Part shown: piece by piece, positions 34,640 to 42,144 of the stretch
Position numbering within the stretch: the stretch's first letter is position 1
Layout of the letters: every line of letters begins with the position of its first letter
Assembly: GCF_048264025.1 (NCBI RefSeq)
Contig: NZ_JBLXDN010000001.1
Location: 124,001 to 188,000 of the forward strand
Source of the DNA: Nitrincola sp048264025
Lineage (GTDB): Bacteria; Pseudomonadota; Gammaproteobacteria; Pseudomonadales; Balneatricaceae
Direction of reading: 5' to 3'
Length of the DNA: 64,000 bases
Made by a program: the position numbers and the translations under genes
The notes under the pieces: model-generated
What the model was told of the DNA's origin: nothing
The model's database searches: none
What the model saw: only the letters and a program-made list of their open reading frames with translations

Positions 34640-34670
34640 CTGCTGTGAAGATTACCACAGCAGCGATTTT
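34640..34670 (+). terminator. Terminator-like hairpin with no upstream plus-strand gene
   Basis: CTGCTGTG (34640-34647) and CACAGCAG (34656-34663) form a perfect 8-bp stem, followed after CGA by seven T's on the plus strand. The only gene to the left, sbcD, is on the minus strand. The hairpin would therefore stop a transcript antisense to sbcD, or it has another role in the sbcD promoter. Confidence 0.55.
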
Positions 34671-34776
34671 TTTCTGCCCTTAATGCGCAGAATGCGTTAC
34701 AGTAGGCAGATACTTTTAAACCGATCAGTCTTATATAGATTGAACGGCTTCACACGACGCATAAAGATCTCTGAAC

Positions 34777-35973
34777 ATGACATCACAACCACGCTCAATT
34801 CCCGGCCTGCTATGGATGCTTGCCGGTTTAACGGCTTTAGCCCCCCTGGCGATAGATGCTTACCTCCCCGCCTTTCCTAACATGGCGGCCGACCTGGGGG
34901 TGTCAGTTCAGCACATTGAACTGACAGTCAGCCTGTTCCTGGCTGGCTTTGCTCTCGGCCAACTGACCGGCGGCCCGTTTTCCGACCACTATGGCCGACG
35001 CATGGCTATTTCTACCGGATTGGTTCTATTTATTCTGGGTACGCTCGGCATTTTGATCAGCCCGCAAATCGAGACTGTTTGGATCTCCCGGTTTATTCAG
35101 GCCTTCGGTGGTGGCATTAGTGTCGTCAATTCCGCTGCAATTGTCCGTGACCTTTTTCGAGGAGCAGACAGTGCTCGGGCCATGTCGAGAATCGCCGCAA
35201 TCATGATGGTAGCCCCCATGCTAGCGCCGGTACTCGGCAGCCTGCTGCTGCATATCGGCAACTGGCGAGGTATTTTTCTGGTGCTGCTGGTCTATGCCAT
35301 CACCCTGCTACTGACACTGCGGCTCAAATTGCCGGAAACCCGCCAACAACAGGATTTGCCAGCTATTTCACCCTTGCGGCGCTATCTGCAGATTATCCGC
35401 CATCGCCAGGCACTTGGATTTCTGGCGTCGGTTGCCTTCAGCTATGCTGCCATGTTTGCATTTATTACCGGCGCGGCCGGTGTGTATATGGAACACTTTG
35501 GTGCCAGCGCATCCATCTTCCCGCTGCTGTTTGGTGCCAATGTCGTGGTACTGCTGATTTGCAATCAGATCAATATCCGTATCGTGCATCGCTTTATGCC
35601 ACGACGCCTGATGGCAATAGCGCAATGGACACAGTGTCTTATCGGTTGCGCCCTACTCGCGCTGATTGGGGTGATCGAACTGCAACTCTGGCAATTAGTG
35701 CCGGTAATGATGTTGTTTATTGGCCTGCAGGGGTTTGTCATTTCTAACGGCATGGCCAGTACTATGGAATTTTTTCCGCAAAGCGCGGCAACTGCAACGG
35801 CCCTGGTCGGTGCGAGTGGCTTTGCCCTGGGCGGTTTGTCCGGCGCACTGCTTGGTTTGCTGGGTGATGGTACGCCTATGCCGATGGTGGCTATCATGAC
35901 ACTATCAGTGTTCACAGGTATTTTTCTGCGAATTATCTTGCATAGAAAGCCCCTGTCAACTCCTGCAGACTGA
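34777..35973 (+). CDS. Bcr/CflA-family MFS drug efflux transporter
   Basis: 398-residue, 12-helix major facilitator of the DHA1 Bcr/CflA group. Diagnostic segments are LAPLAIDAYLPAFPNMAADLG (helix 1 with the conserved Asp), GPFSDHYGRRMAI (motif A) and RFIQAFGGGISVVNSAAIVRDLF (helix 4 region). It probably exports drugs or small sulfur compounds by proton antiport. It is divergent from sbcD and precedes the NfeD-SPFH pair by about 50 bp. Confidence 0.92.
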   Translation: MTSQPRSIPGLLWMLAGLTALAPLAIDAYLPAFPNMAADLGVSVQHIELTVSLFLAGFALGQLTGGPFSDHYGRRMAISTGLVLFILGTLGILISPQIETVWISRFIQAFGGGISVVNSAAIVRDLFRGADSARAMSRIAAIMMVAPMLAPVLGSLLLHIGNWRGIFLVLLVYAITLLLTLRLKLPETRQQQDLPAISPLRRYLQIIRHRQALGFLASVAFSYAAMFAFITGAAGVYMEHFGASASIFPLLFGANVVVLLICNQINIRIVHRFMPRRLMAIAQWTQCLIGCALLALIGVIELQLWQLVPVMMLFIGLQGFVISNGMASTMEFFPQSAATATALVGASGFALGGLSGALLGLLGDGTPMPMVAIMTLSVFTGIFLRIILHRKPLSTPAD

Positions 35974-36024
35974 GCTAAAGTGCTAAGCTTAGGGCGTCAT
36001 TGATCTGAACTATAAGGAATGTAA

Positions 36025-36438
36025 ATGGAACCCTGGCACTTCTGGCTGCTTGCCGCACTTTTTCTGATGATATTGGAGCTTTTGGGAACAGGATTTGTCG
36101 CCTTCGCCCTGGGTCTTGCAGCACTGTTTGGTATGCTGGCAGCACTGCTTCATGCACCTGCAGCACTACAGTGGTTGATTTTTGCCATCAGCGCAGCCGC
36201 TCTGGCTCCCCTGCTGCGTAAAGTGATGCGCCAATGGGCACCCTCCCGCCGTCGCAGTGCACTGGCTGGCGAAAACAAACCACTGGCAGGCATGGTCATA
36301 CTGGACAACAACGGGCAACTGAAAGTCAAAGTGGAAAGTGATACCTACTTTGTTCGTTCTGTCAGTGGCCGTGAACTCCCTCCCGGTACCCCTGTCACTA
36401 TCTCGGGCTTTGACGGTATTACAGCCCTGGTCGACTGA
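36025..36438 (+). CDS. NfeD-family membrane protein
   Basis: 137 residues: two or three N-terminal helices (about 5-70) and a C-terminal OB-fold (about 85-137: AGMVILDNNGQLKVKVES ... TPVTISGFDGITALV). NfeD proteins pair with SPFH proteins in membrane microdomain organisation or quality control. AAGGAA precedes the ATG. It is 26 nt upstream of the SPFH gene. Confidence 0.9.
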   Translation: MEPWHFWLLAALFLMILELLGTGFVAFALGLAALFGMLAALLHAPAALQWLIFAISAAALAPLLRKVMRQWAPSRRRSALAGENKPLAGMVILDNNGQLKVKVESDTYFVRSVSGRELPPGTPVTISGFDGITALVD

Positions 36439-36464
36439 AACTTTAAACTCAAAAGGAACATGTT

Positions 36465-37421
36465 ATGGATGCTATTTTACTGATTACCCTCGTCATTGCG
36501 GTGATGGTGGTCTTACTGGTCATCAAAGGATTGAAAATCGTACAACAATCCGAAGCGGTAGTTATTGAGCGACTGGGCTCATATCACAAGACACTGGCTC
36601 CAGGCATTAACTGGATTATCCCCTTTGTTGACCTGCCCCGCTCCATCAAAATGCGCCGTTATCAGGTCATTAATAATGAACAGGTCGCTGTGATTGTCGA
36701 AGAAACCCGTATTGATCGACGTGAAACCGTACTGGATTTTCCCAGTCAGTCAGTAATCACCGGTGACAACGTCAGTGTCACAATTAACGGCGCCCTCTAC
36801 TTCCAGGTTATCGATCCTGAGCGTGCGGTATACCAGGCTGAAAACCTGGTCCAGGCGATCGAGATTCTGGCCAAAACCTCACTACGTTCCGAAGTGGGCA
36901 GAATGGAGCTGGACAAACTATTTGAGTCTCGTCAGGAGATCAACGACCGACTGCAGATCGTCATGGATGAAGCCGGAAACAAATGGGGTGTTAAAGTCAC
37001 TCGTGTTGAAATTCAGGATATCGATATTCCCCGTGATGTTGAAGATGCCATGCGCAAGCAGATGACAGCCGAGCGTGAACGTCGCGCGTTGGTATTGCAG
37101 GCTAGCGGTGAGCGTGAAGCTGCTATTGCGCGTGCACAGGGTGAAAAAGAATCAGCGGTTCTGGTCGCCGAAGGTGATAAAACAGCGTCTATTTTGCGGG
37201 CTGAAGGTGAGCGCGAAGCGATCAACCAGATCGTTGCAGCCGGTGATGGGAAGATAGACCACCAGTTGGTCATAGGTTATCTGTTGGGGCTTGAATACCT
37301 CAATACGTTACCGAATATCGCCAAAAACGGTGATCGGGTGTTCTTGCCATTTGAATCATCCAGCGTATTGGGCGCCGTAGGGTCATTACAGCAATTACTC
37401 AATCAGGCACCTGGCAAGTAA
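36465..37421 (+). CDS. SPFH/Band 7 protein (QmcA/stomatin-like)
   Basis: 318 residues with an N-terminal membrane helix (about 3-22) and the SPFH domain (about 25-185: VVIERLGSYHKTLAPGINWIIPFVD ... VGRMELDKLFESRQEIN ... VTRVEIQDIDIP). A coiled region rich in Glu, Arg and Ala follows (ASGEREAAIARAQGEKESAVL ...), typical of oligomerising stomatins. It lies directly downstream of nfeD, the standard pairing. It likely forms ring-like membrane scaffolds that influence FtsH-type proteolysis. Confidence 0.92.
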   Translation: MDAILLITLVIAVMVVLLVIKGLKIVQQSEAVVIERLGSYHKTLAPGINWIIPFVDLPRSIKMRRYQVINNEQVAVIVEETRIDRRETVLDFPSQSVITGDNVSVTINGALYFQVIDPERAVYQAENLVQAIEILAKTSLRSEVGRMELDKLFESRQEINDRLQIVMDEAGNKWGVKVTRVEIQDIDIPRDVEDAMRKQMTAERERRALVLQASGEREAAIARAQGEKESAVLVAEGDKTASILRAEGEREAINQIVAAGDGKIDHQLVIGYLLGLEYLNTLPNIAKNGDRVFLPFESSSVLGAVGSLQQLLNQAPGK

Positions 37422-37440
37422 CCGCTGCAATTCAAGTAGA

Positions 37441-38091
37441 TTATAACTTTTCTGGAACCGGGGGTGCCTCATCCTCGGGCTCCACACCCGGCGCCTCATC
37501 GGTGTGAGGTGCCTCCCATCCGGTAATCATGGTTTTAATATGTGCCAAGGGCGTATGTCCAACGGTTGCCAGATACATATGCAGAAACAAAAAACACAGC
37601 ATCATAAAAGCACCCAGGCTGTGTAGAAATGCCACCTCATCCAGCGTAAGCGGTAGCCATTTACTGGTACTCCCCCAAAACAAATACACCAAACCTGAAA
37701 GCCAGATCAGCGGATTGATCACCAGCTTAACCAGCAAATAGGCAACTCGCTGTAATGGATTATGTTTGCGATCAGGGGTTTTATGGTACGGGTGCGGCTG
37801 CTTCACAAACATGCCATACGCGTAATAGCGCGCCATCGCCACCAGGTTTTTATGTGTCGGGATATAATGCTTCCATTGCCCCGTGGTGAAATGCCAGAAG
37901 ATCGCAAACACCCATAAGGTAATCAGTAGCCAAGCAGCCACTTCATGCACTTCCACAGCTGTTTTGAAGTCGATCAATTGATGGCTGCCATGAATGGCAA
38001 AGCCGGTGAATAACAGCGCAATTATCAAGCTGGCCTGACTCCAGTGCCAGAAGCGCTCGAAGCGGGTATACAGATAGATGGGAGTTTGCAT
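37441..38091 (-). CDS. Membrane cytochrome b subunit (cytochrome b561 / FdnI type)
   Basis: Di-heme membrane cytochrome b that passes electrons between quinol and a periplasmic partner. The 216 residues contain four helices, with His in FERFWHWSQ, AIHGSH, EVHEVAAW, FWHFTTG, FLHSLGAF and FLHMYLATVGHT. The ATG at 38091 is chosen: it starts one base after the stop of the upstream octaheme gene with GAGGA seven bases before it. A longer reading frame from 38139 would overlap that gene. The tail is rich in Pro and acidic residues. This arrangement makes it the membrane anchor of the octaheme cytochrome. Confidence 0.9.
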   Translation of the reverse strand: MQTPIYLYTRFERFWHWSQASLIIALLFTGFAIHGSHQLIDFKTAVEVHEVAAWLLITLWVFAIFWHFTTGQWKHYIPTHKNLVAMARYYAYGMFVKQPHPYHKTPDRKHNPLQRVAYLLVKLVINPLIWLSGLVYLFWGSTSKWLPLTLDEVAFLHSLGAFMMLCFLFLHMYLATVGHTPLAHIKTMITGWEAPHTDEAPGVEPEDEAPPVPEKL

Positions 38092-38092
38092 T

Positions 38093-39685
38093 TTAGTGTC
38101 CTCGGCCAGTATTGCGGGTGAGTACGCGCAGGGTTCCATGAACGGCCGACCCTAAGAGTATTAATCCAGCCAGGCTGAAACCCAGCCAATCGAGTAAGTG
38201 ATAGCGGTGATGTCCAGGCATCCAGATTCCCTCCACACCCTCGAGACGACTCACATCGGCATGACAAGACGCACAGTCCAATGCCTGCTCTTTGGGTGCA
38301 ACCATGTGGGTAATCGGCCAGACCATGGAGGTTTCCACAAAATCATACTGACCACTAAACGGGGACCCACTGGTTTCAGCACCTACTTTTAAGGCTTTAT
38401 CCCAATCAAAGTTGTACCAAAAGGCGGTATCATTCGGGATGGCGACTTGGGGAACCAGTAGTGTATTCAACTGCGTATCGTAGGGTTGCTTGCCATGGAA
38501 CAGCTTAACTGGCCATATCCGCGCATCCGCCGCTCCTGCTTGACCCAGAAACTGGTTGATAGGAACCCGACCACTAGGATCTATGACGGTATCTGGCTGA
38601 ATATAATCGACACGACCATCAAACCATTGATATACCGGCTGCACGTTTTCACCCAACACAAAGCTGCCTTTGCGGCTGTCATAAATCACATGCCCTGAAG
38701 CGTCGCGAGTTACAAACGGCTTGCCATCTTCGGTGAGCTGCCCGGCTTCAGACCAGTCCCAGCCCATTTTGGTCGGCACGCCACCGCGTGAAAAAGCCGG
38801 TATATGACAGGTCTGACACGCCAGGGTTTCGGCGTGTTGATTGAGGCGCGACGCATGTGCAAAGCTGGAATCATGCGGCTCACTTCCGTGACAGGACTGG
38901 CAGCTGGCAGGATTCCGATCGCCGTGAGACAGTCCACGCATCATCGCCGGGTCTGTATCAGCCGCCGTCATGCTGGTGCGACTCCCCGGTACTTGATGTT
39001 GATCTGTTTGATGACAATCACTGCAGCTGAAATTCAGGCCATCCTCAGCCATATGCACATCCAGCTCATGACTGGCATGCACCAGCGATGAATCCAGATC
39101 ACCATGCTTAACACCATCACCGCCGCCACCATAAAAATGACAACTGCCACAGGTTTCTCTGGACGTGGGGCCAACCTCTTGAGCCACGGTTATCAGATCT
39201 ATAGCTTGCAAAAATTTGCCTGACCCCTTAGGCCACTCCATGTTCTCATAAGCAGGATGTCCTGCCAGGCCAGCGATCTTTTGATACTCACCAGTATTGT
39301 GGCAAGCCAGGCAGTCAACCTGCGTGGGTTCATCAAAATCGAACGTATCATCTTCCCAGCCATAACCTATATGACAGCTCTGACAGAAGGCTTCATTCGA
39401 TCGATCACCGATGCAAAAACCGTTGATCATGGTTTTTTTACCCAACATTTCACCGGTTAACGGATCTGGATACTCCCAGGTCCAATGACGGGTTTTCATG
39501 ATCTGACTGGCGGCCTCGGTATGGCAGCTAAGGCAGGCTGCCGTAACCTCCGGGCCAGAGCTGAAAGGGCCTTGAAGTGCTTCAAATTGACTGTGATCAG
39601 CGGTTGAACTGGCAGTTGCTAGTGTGACAGGCACGAGCAACAGTGCCGATAGCCCGTATCGGAGCCATTTTATTTTCTTATGCAT
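38093..39685 (-). CDS. Octaheme c-type cytochrome, tetrathionate reductase (OTR) family
   Basis: 530 residues with a Sec signal peptide (cleaved near ATASS, residue 27) and eight CxxCH heme motifs (CLSCH, CQSCH, CLACH, CGSCH, CSDCH, CQSCH, CQTCH, CASCH). A C-terminal membrane helix (about 497-517) anchors it to the inner membrane. The spacing and segments such as KTRHWTWEYPDPLTGE and NGFCIGDRSNEAFCQSCH fit the octaheme tetrathionate reductase family of Shewanella. Reported in vitro substrates there are tetrathionate, nitrite and hydroxylamine, and the physiological role is unsettled. It is cotranscribed with the following cytochrome b. Confidence 0.92.
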   Translation of the reverse strand: MHKKIKWLRYGLSALLLVPVTLATASSTADHSQFEALQGPFSSGPEVTAACLSCHTEAASQIMKTRHWTWEYPDPLTGEMLGKKTMINGFCIGDRSNEAFCQSCHIGYGWEDDTFDFDEPTQVDCLACHNTGEYQKIAGLAGHPAYENMEWPKGSGKFLQAIDLITVAQEVGPTSRETCGSCHFYGGGGDGVKHGDLDSSLVHASHELDVHMAEDGLNFSCSDCHQTDQHQVPGSRTSMTAADTDPAMMRGLSHGDRNPASCQSCHGSEPHDSSFAHASRLNQHAETLACQTCHIPAFSRGGVPTKMGWDWSEAGQLTEDGKPFVTRDASGHVIYDSRKGSFVLGENVQPVYQWFDGRVDYIQPDTVIDPSGRVPINQFLGQAGAADARIWPVKLFHGKQPYDTQLNTLLVPQVAIPNDTAFWYNFDWDKALKVGAETSGSPFSGQYDFVETSMVWPITHMVAPKEQALDCASCHADVSRLEGVEGIWMPGHHRYHLLDWLGFSLAGLILLGSAVHGTLRVLTRNTGRGH

Positions 39686-40186
39686 TATATTGCCCTACGC
39701 ACTCATGAACTTCTGCGCGAAACGCGCAAATATCTGGTATGAAGCAAAATAAGTGCCATATAGAAACCTAAGCTACCCTCAAAAAACAACCCTTATAATA
39801 AAAAGGACTTACTCCATTACCTGAGCATCTAAAAAACATGCTATATCGAATGAGATAGCCATAAACTGCCAATATTTACATGTCACACTCAATCAATATA
39901 GCCACATTTGTCATATCGACTACCGATTGCCGATTACTATGACAATCTATTCAGATCATATTCATCATTCACGTCGTATAGTGTTATAAAGAATAAACCT
40001 ATAAGGGCCTGGCCTTTGTGGGTACATGTGAACCGAGTGAAAAAACCGGTGTCACATTTGTGAATCTTGATTTGTATCATTGCACTGGCAATCCAAGCGA
40101 GTTCTAATATACTTATCAACCTCAAATCCGCAGTCAATCAAAAGAATGGGCGCGGGTTCAACCGTCAATGAAAAAGGGTCAATATT
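39686..40186. other. 501-bp divergent spacer, octaheme cytochrome / HiPIP
   Basis: No gene is supported. It contains TGCGCG-AAA-CGCGCA (39714-39728) just upstream of the octaheme gene, TTGTCATA/TATGACAA arms 30 bp apart (39908-39945) around a CCGATTG-CCGATTA tandem, and TCACA-TT-TGTGA near 40052. These suggest a regulated divergent promoter but match no operator I can name. Confidence 0.5.
39714..39728. repeat. 15-bp palindrome near the octaheme cytochrome start
   Basis: TGCGCGAAACGCGCA has perfect 6-bp arms around AAA. It is 29 bp upstream of the octaheme gene ATG. As RNA it is a compact GC-rich hairpin in the leader. Confidence 0.45.
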
Positions 40187-40504
40187 ATGGCTAACACGAG
40201 TCGTCGCGGTTTTCTGAAAAAAGGTATGTTCGGTTTGGCTGCGCTGCCACTGGGTATGGGCGTTCTGACCTCCAAGTCATTCGCTGCCACCCTGCCTCCA
40301 CTAAGCGAAGATGCGCCTAACGCTAAAGCGCTAAACTATGTAAAAGATTCGAATGCTGCTGCGGATCATCCAGCTCACAAACCAGATTCCTATTGTGATA
40401 ACTGCATGTTCTGGCAGCCTGACACAGAAGGCTGCACCCTGTTCCAGGGCTTCTCTGTTGAAGCCAAAGGCTGGTGCCAGTCCTGGGTTAAGCGTCCAGG
40501 CTGA
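40187..40504 (+). CDS. High-potential iron-sulfur protein (HiPIP)
   Basis: 105-residue periplasmic electron carrier with one [4Fe-4S] cluster, oscillating between +2 and +3. The twin-arginine signal is SRRGFLKKG (Arg6-Arg7) with a hydrophobic stretch ending at SFAA. The four ligands are C70, C73, C83 and C97 in the family pattern CxxC-x9-C-x13-C. HiPIPs donate electrons to terminal oxidases, reaction centres or other periplasmic reductases. It is divergent from the octaheme cytochrome gene, which may be a redox partner. An AAAGGG site precedes the ATG. Confidence 0.95.
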   Translation: MANTSRRGFLKKGMFGLAALPLGMGVLTSKSFAATLPPLSEDAPNAKALNYVKDSNAAADHPAHKPDSYCDNCMFWQPDTEGCTLFQGFSVEAKGWCQSWVKRPG

Positions 40505-40523
40505 TAATATCCACTTTACCTTC

Positions 40524-40548
40524 AAAAACCCTCTCCGGAGGGTTTTTT
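40524..40548 (+). terminator. Rho-independent terminator of the HiPIP gene
   Basis: AAAAACCCTC-TCCG-GAGGGTTTTTT: a strong stem with a tetraloop and a T run, 20 bp after the HiPIP stop. The gene is thus monocistronic. Confidence 0.93.
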
Positions 40549-40663
40549 ATTGCTTAAAGAACAACCAACTATTCTGCTGCGCTGCAAAAAGCTATACTAA
40601 ATAAAACGGCTCGGCTTGAGTGGTCTAACTTATGTATGTAAAACCCTGTCAGAGAGAAAAGGC

Positions 40664-42076
40664 ATGAGCAGTACACCTACACCACGCCTTCTTCGCATGA
40701 TTATAGCCCCGGTATTGGGCTTACTGGTAACAGTGGTATTTTTCGCCATGAGTGGCCTCTATCAGGGCACGTTGCATCAACAGCAAAAGGCCCTTGATAT
40801 TGAACGCTTGGCCGAAGTACGTGCCAATATCGAAGGTGCATTTAATGGTGCCACAAATCTAACCGCTGGCCTGATCGCCTTCGTCAGTGCGAATGGTGAA
40901 ATCAGTGAAGAGTTTTTTACCCGCCTCAGTAAGCAACTGCTTGAACAGAACCACCTGATTAGACATATCACACTGGCACCAGACAATATCATCCGTTATG
41001 TTTACCCACTAGAGGGTAATGAAGTAGCACTTGGACTTGACTTGCTCCACCACCCGGAACAGGGCCTGACCACAAAGATAATGATGGAAACTGCTGAACC
41101 GGTTCTAGCAGGCCCTTATGAATTAGAACAGGGTGACATTGCTGTCATTCATCGTGTACCTATCTATCTGCGTAACTCAGAAGATGAAAAATACTACTGG
41201 GGGCTAATGAGCACCCCTATTAATTTCTCAGTACTACTTGAAGCCTCAGGCATACTTAACCCATCATTCGACCTCAACATTGCTCTGCGCAGTCTGGAAG
41301 GGACGGGTGCTGATGGTGTGGTATTTTATGGCGATGAAGCGCTATTCGAACACAGGGAGGCAATACGCTCTTCCATCAAGGTACTCAATGGCACCTGGGA
41401 GATGGCCGCCGTCTCCGATCGGCCACACAGCAACCCAGTGAGTGGACTTATCTGGATAGCACGCACTATTGGAGCCACATTTGGTTTATTGACCACTTTT
41501 ATGGTCTGGCAATTGATGCGTATGACTGAGCGTTTACGTGCTTCACAAGCACAATATCGAATGCTGGCCCAGCATGACAGCCTGACAGGATTACCCAACC
41601 GCGTGGTATTATATGATCGTTTTGATCAGGCCGTTGCTCGTGCTGAGCGCAACCAGGATACCTTAGTATTGTTGTACATGGATCTGGATGGATTCAAAGA
41701 GATCAATGACCTGCATGGACATCAAGCAGGTGACATGACCCTCACTGAGCTGGCAAAACGCTTTCGAAGTATTGTCAGAGGTACCGACAGTGTGATCCGT
41801 ATCGGCGGCGATGAATTTATCGTATTACTGGAAAATGTTGCCAGCATTGATTCGGTATTGGCTGTTACAGACAAAATATTGCAATGCGTTGCCACCCCTA
41901 TACGATTTGAATCACTGGAGTTTAGCCTGGGCATCAGCATTGGTATTGCCTGCTTTCCCAATAATGGGCTTACCCTTGACCAACTCATGACCGCTGGCGA
42001 CCACGCCATGTACGCCGCCAAAGCCACCGGGAAGAATCGTATCAGTTGGGCATCAGACCCTAGCCAGCTTTTTTAG
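40664..42076 (+). CDS. CHASE-GGDEF diguanylate cyclase
   Basis: 470 residues from ATG 40664 (a TTG 48 bp upstream is less likely). Helix at about 10-30, periplasmic CHASE domain at about 50-250 (NGATNLTAGLIAFVSANGEI ... DNIIRYVYPLEGNEVALGLDLL), second helix at about 280-300, GGDEF at about 320-465. The signature IRIGGDEFIVLL is intact, with QHDSLTGLPNR ahead of it, so cyclic di-GMP synthesis is expected. CHASE domains sense small extracellular ligands. It is convergent with the hybrid kinase gene. Confidence 0.9.
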   Translation: MSSTPTPRLLRMIIAPVLGLLVTVVFFAMSGLYQGTLHQQQKALDIERLAEVRANIEGAFNGATNLTAGLIAFVSANGEISEEFFTRLSKQLLEQNHLIRHITLAPDNIIRYVYPLEGNEVALGLDLLHHPEQGLTTKIMMETAEPVLAGPYELEQGDIAVIHRVPIYLRNSEDEKYYWGLMSTPINFSVLLEASGILNPSFDLNIALRSLEGTGADGVVFYGDEALFEHREAIRSSIKVLNGTWEMAAVSDRPHSNPVSGLIWIARTIGATFGLLTTFMVWQLMRMTERLRASQAQYRMLAQHDSLTGLPNRVVLYDRFDQAVARAERNQDTLVLLYMDLDGFKEINDLHGHQAGDMTLTELAKRFRSIVRGTDSVIRIGGDEFIVLLENVASIDSVLAVTDKILQCVATPIRFESLEFSLGISIGIACFPNNGLTLDQLMTAGDHAMYAAKATGKNRISWASDPSQLF

Positions 42077-42107
42077 AAGCCATAAAGTACCAGACAACAT
42101 TGAGACA

Positions 42108-42126
42108 ATGCCAGCACAGCTGGCAT
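42108..42126. terminator. Hairpin between convergent GGDEF and kinase genes
   Basis: ATGCCAGC-ACA-GCTGGCAT is a perfect 8-bp stem with a 3-base loop in the convergent gap. It has no T run on either strand, so it may be a weak bidirectional terminator or a stabilising 3' hairpin. Confidence 0.5.
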
Positions 42127-42144
42127 CTTGGCTGACGTAAGCAC

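Noticed and set aside
37441..38139. Longer start for the cytochrome b (from 38139)
   Set aside because: It would overlap the octaheme gene by 47 bp; the ATG at 38091 has a good ribosome-binding site and starts where the family homology begins.
39937..40137. Minus-strand 66-residue ORF between octaheme cytochrome and HiPIP
   Set aside because: Composition follows the AT-rich spacer, no domain is visible, and it overlaps several inverted repeats.
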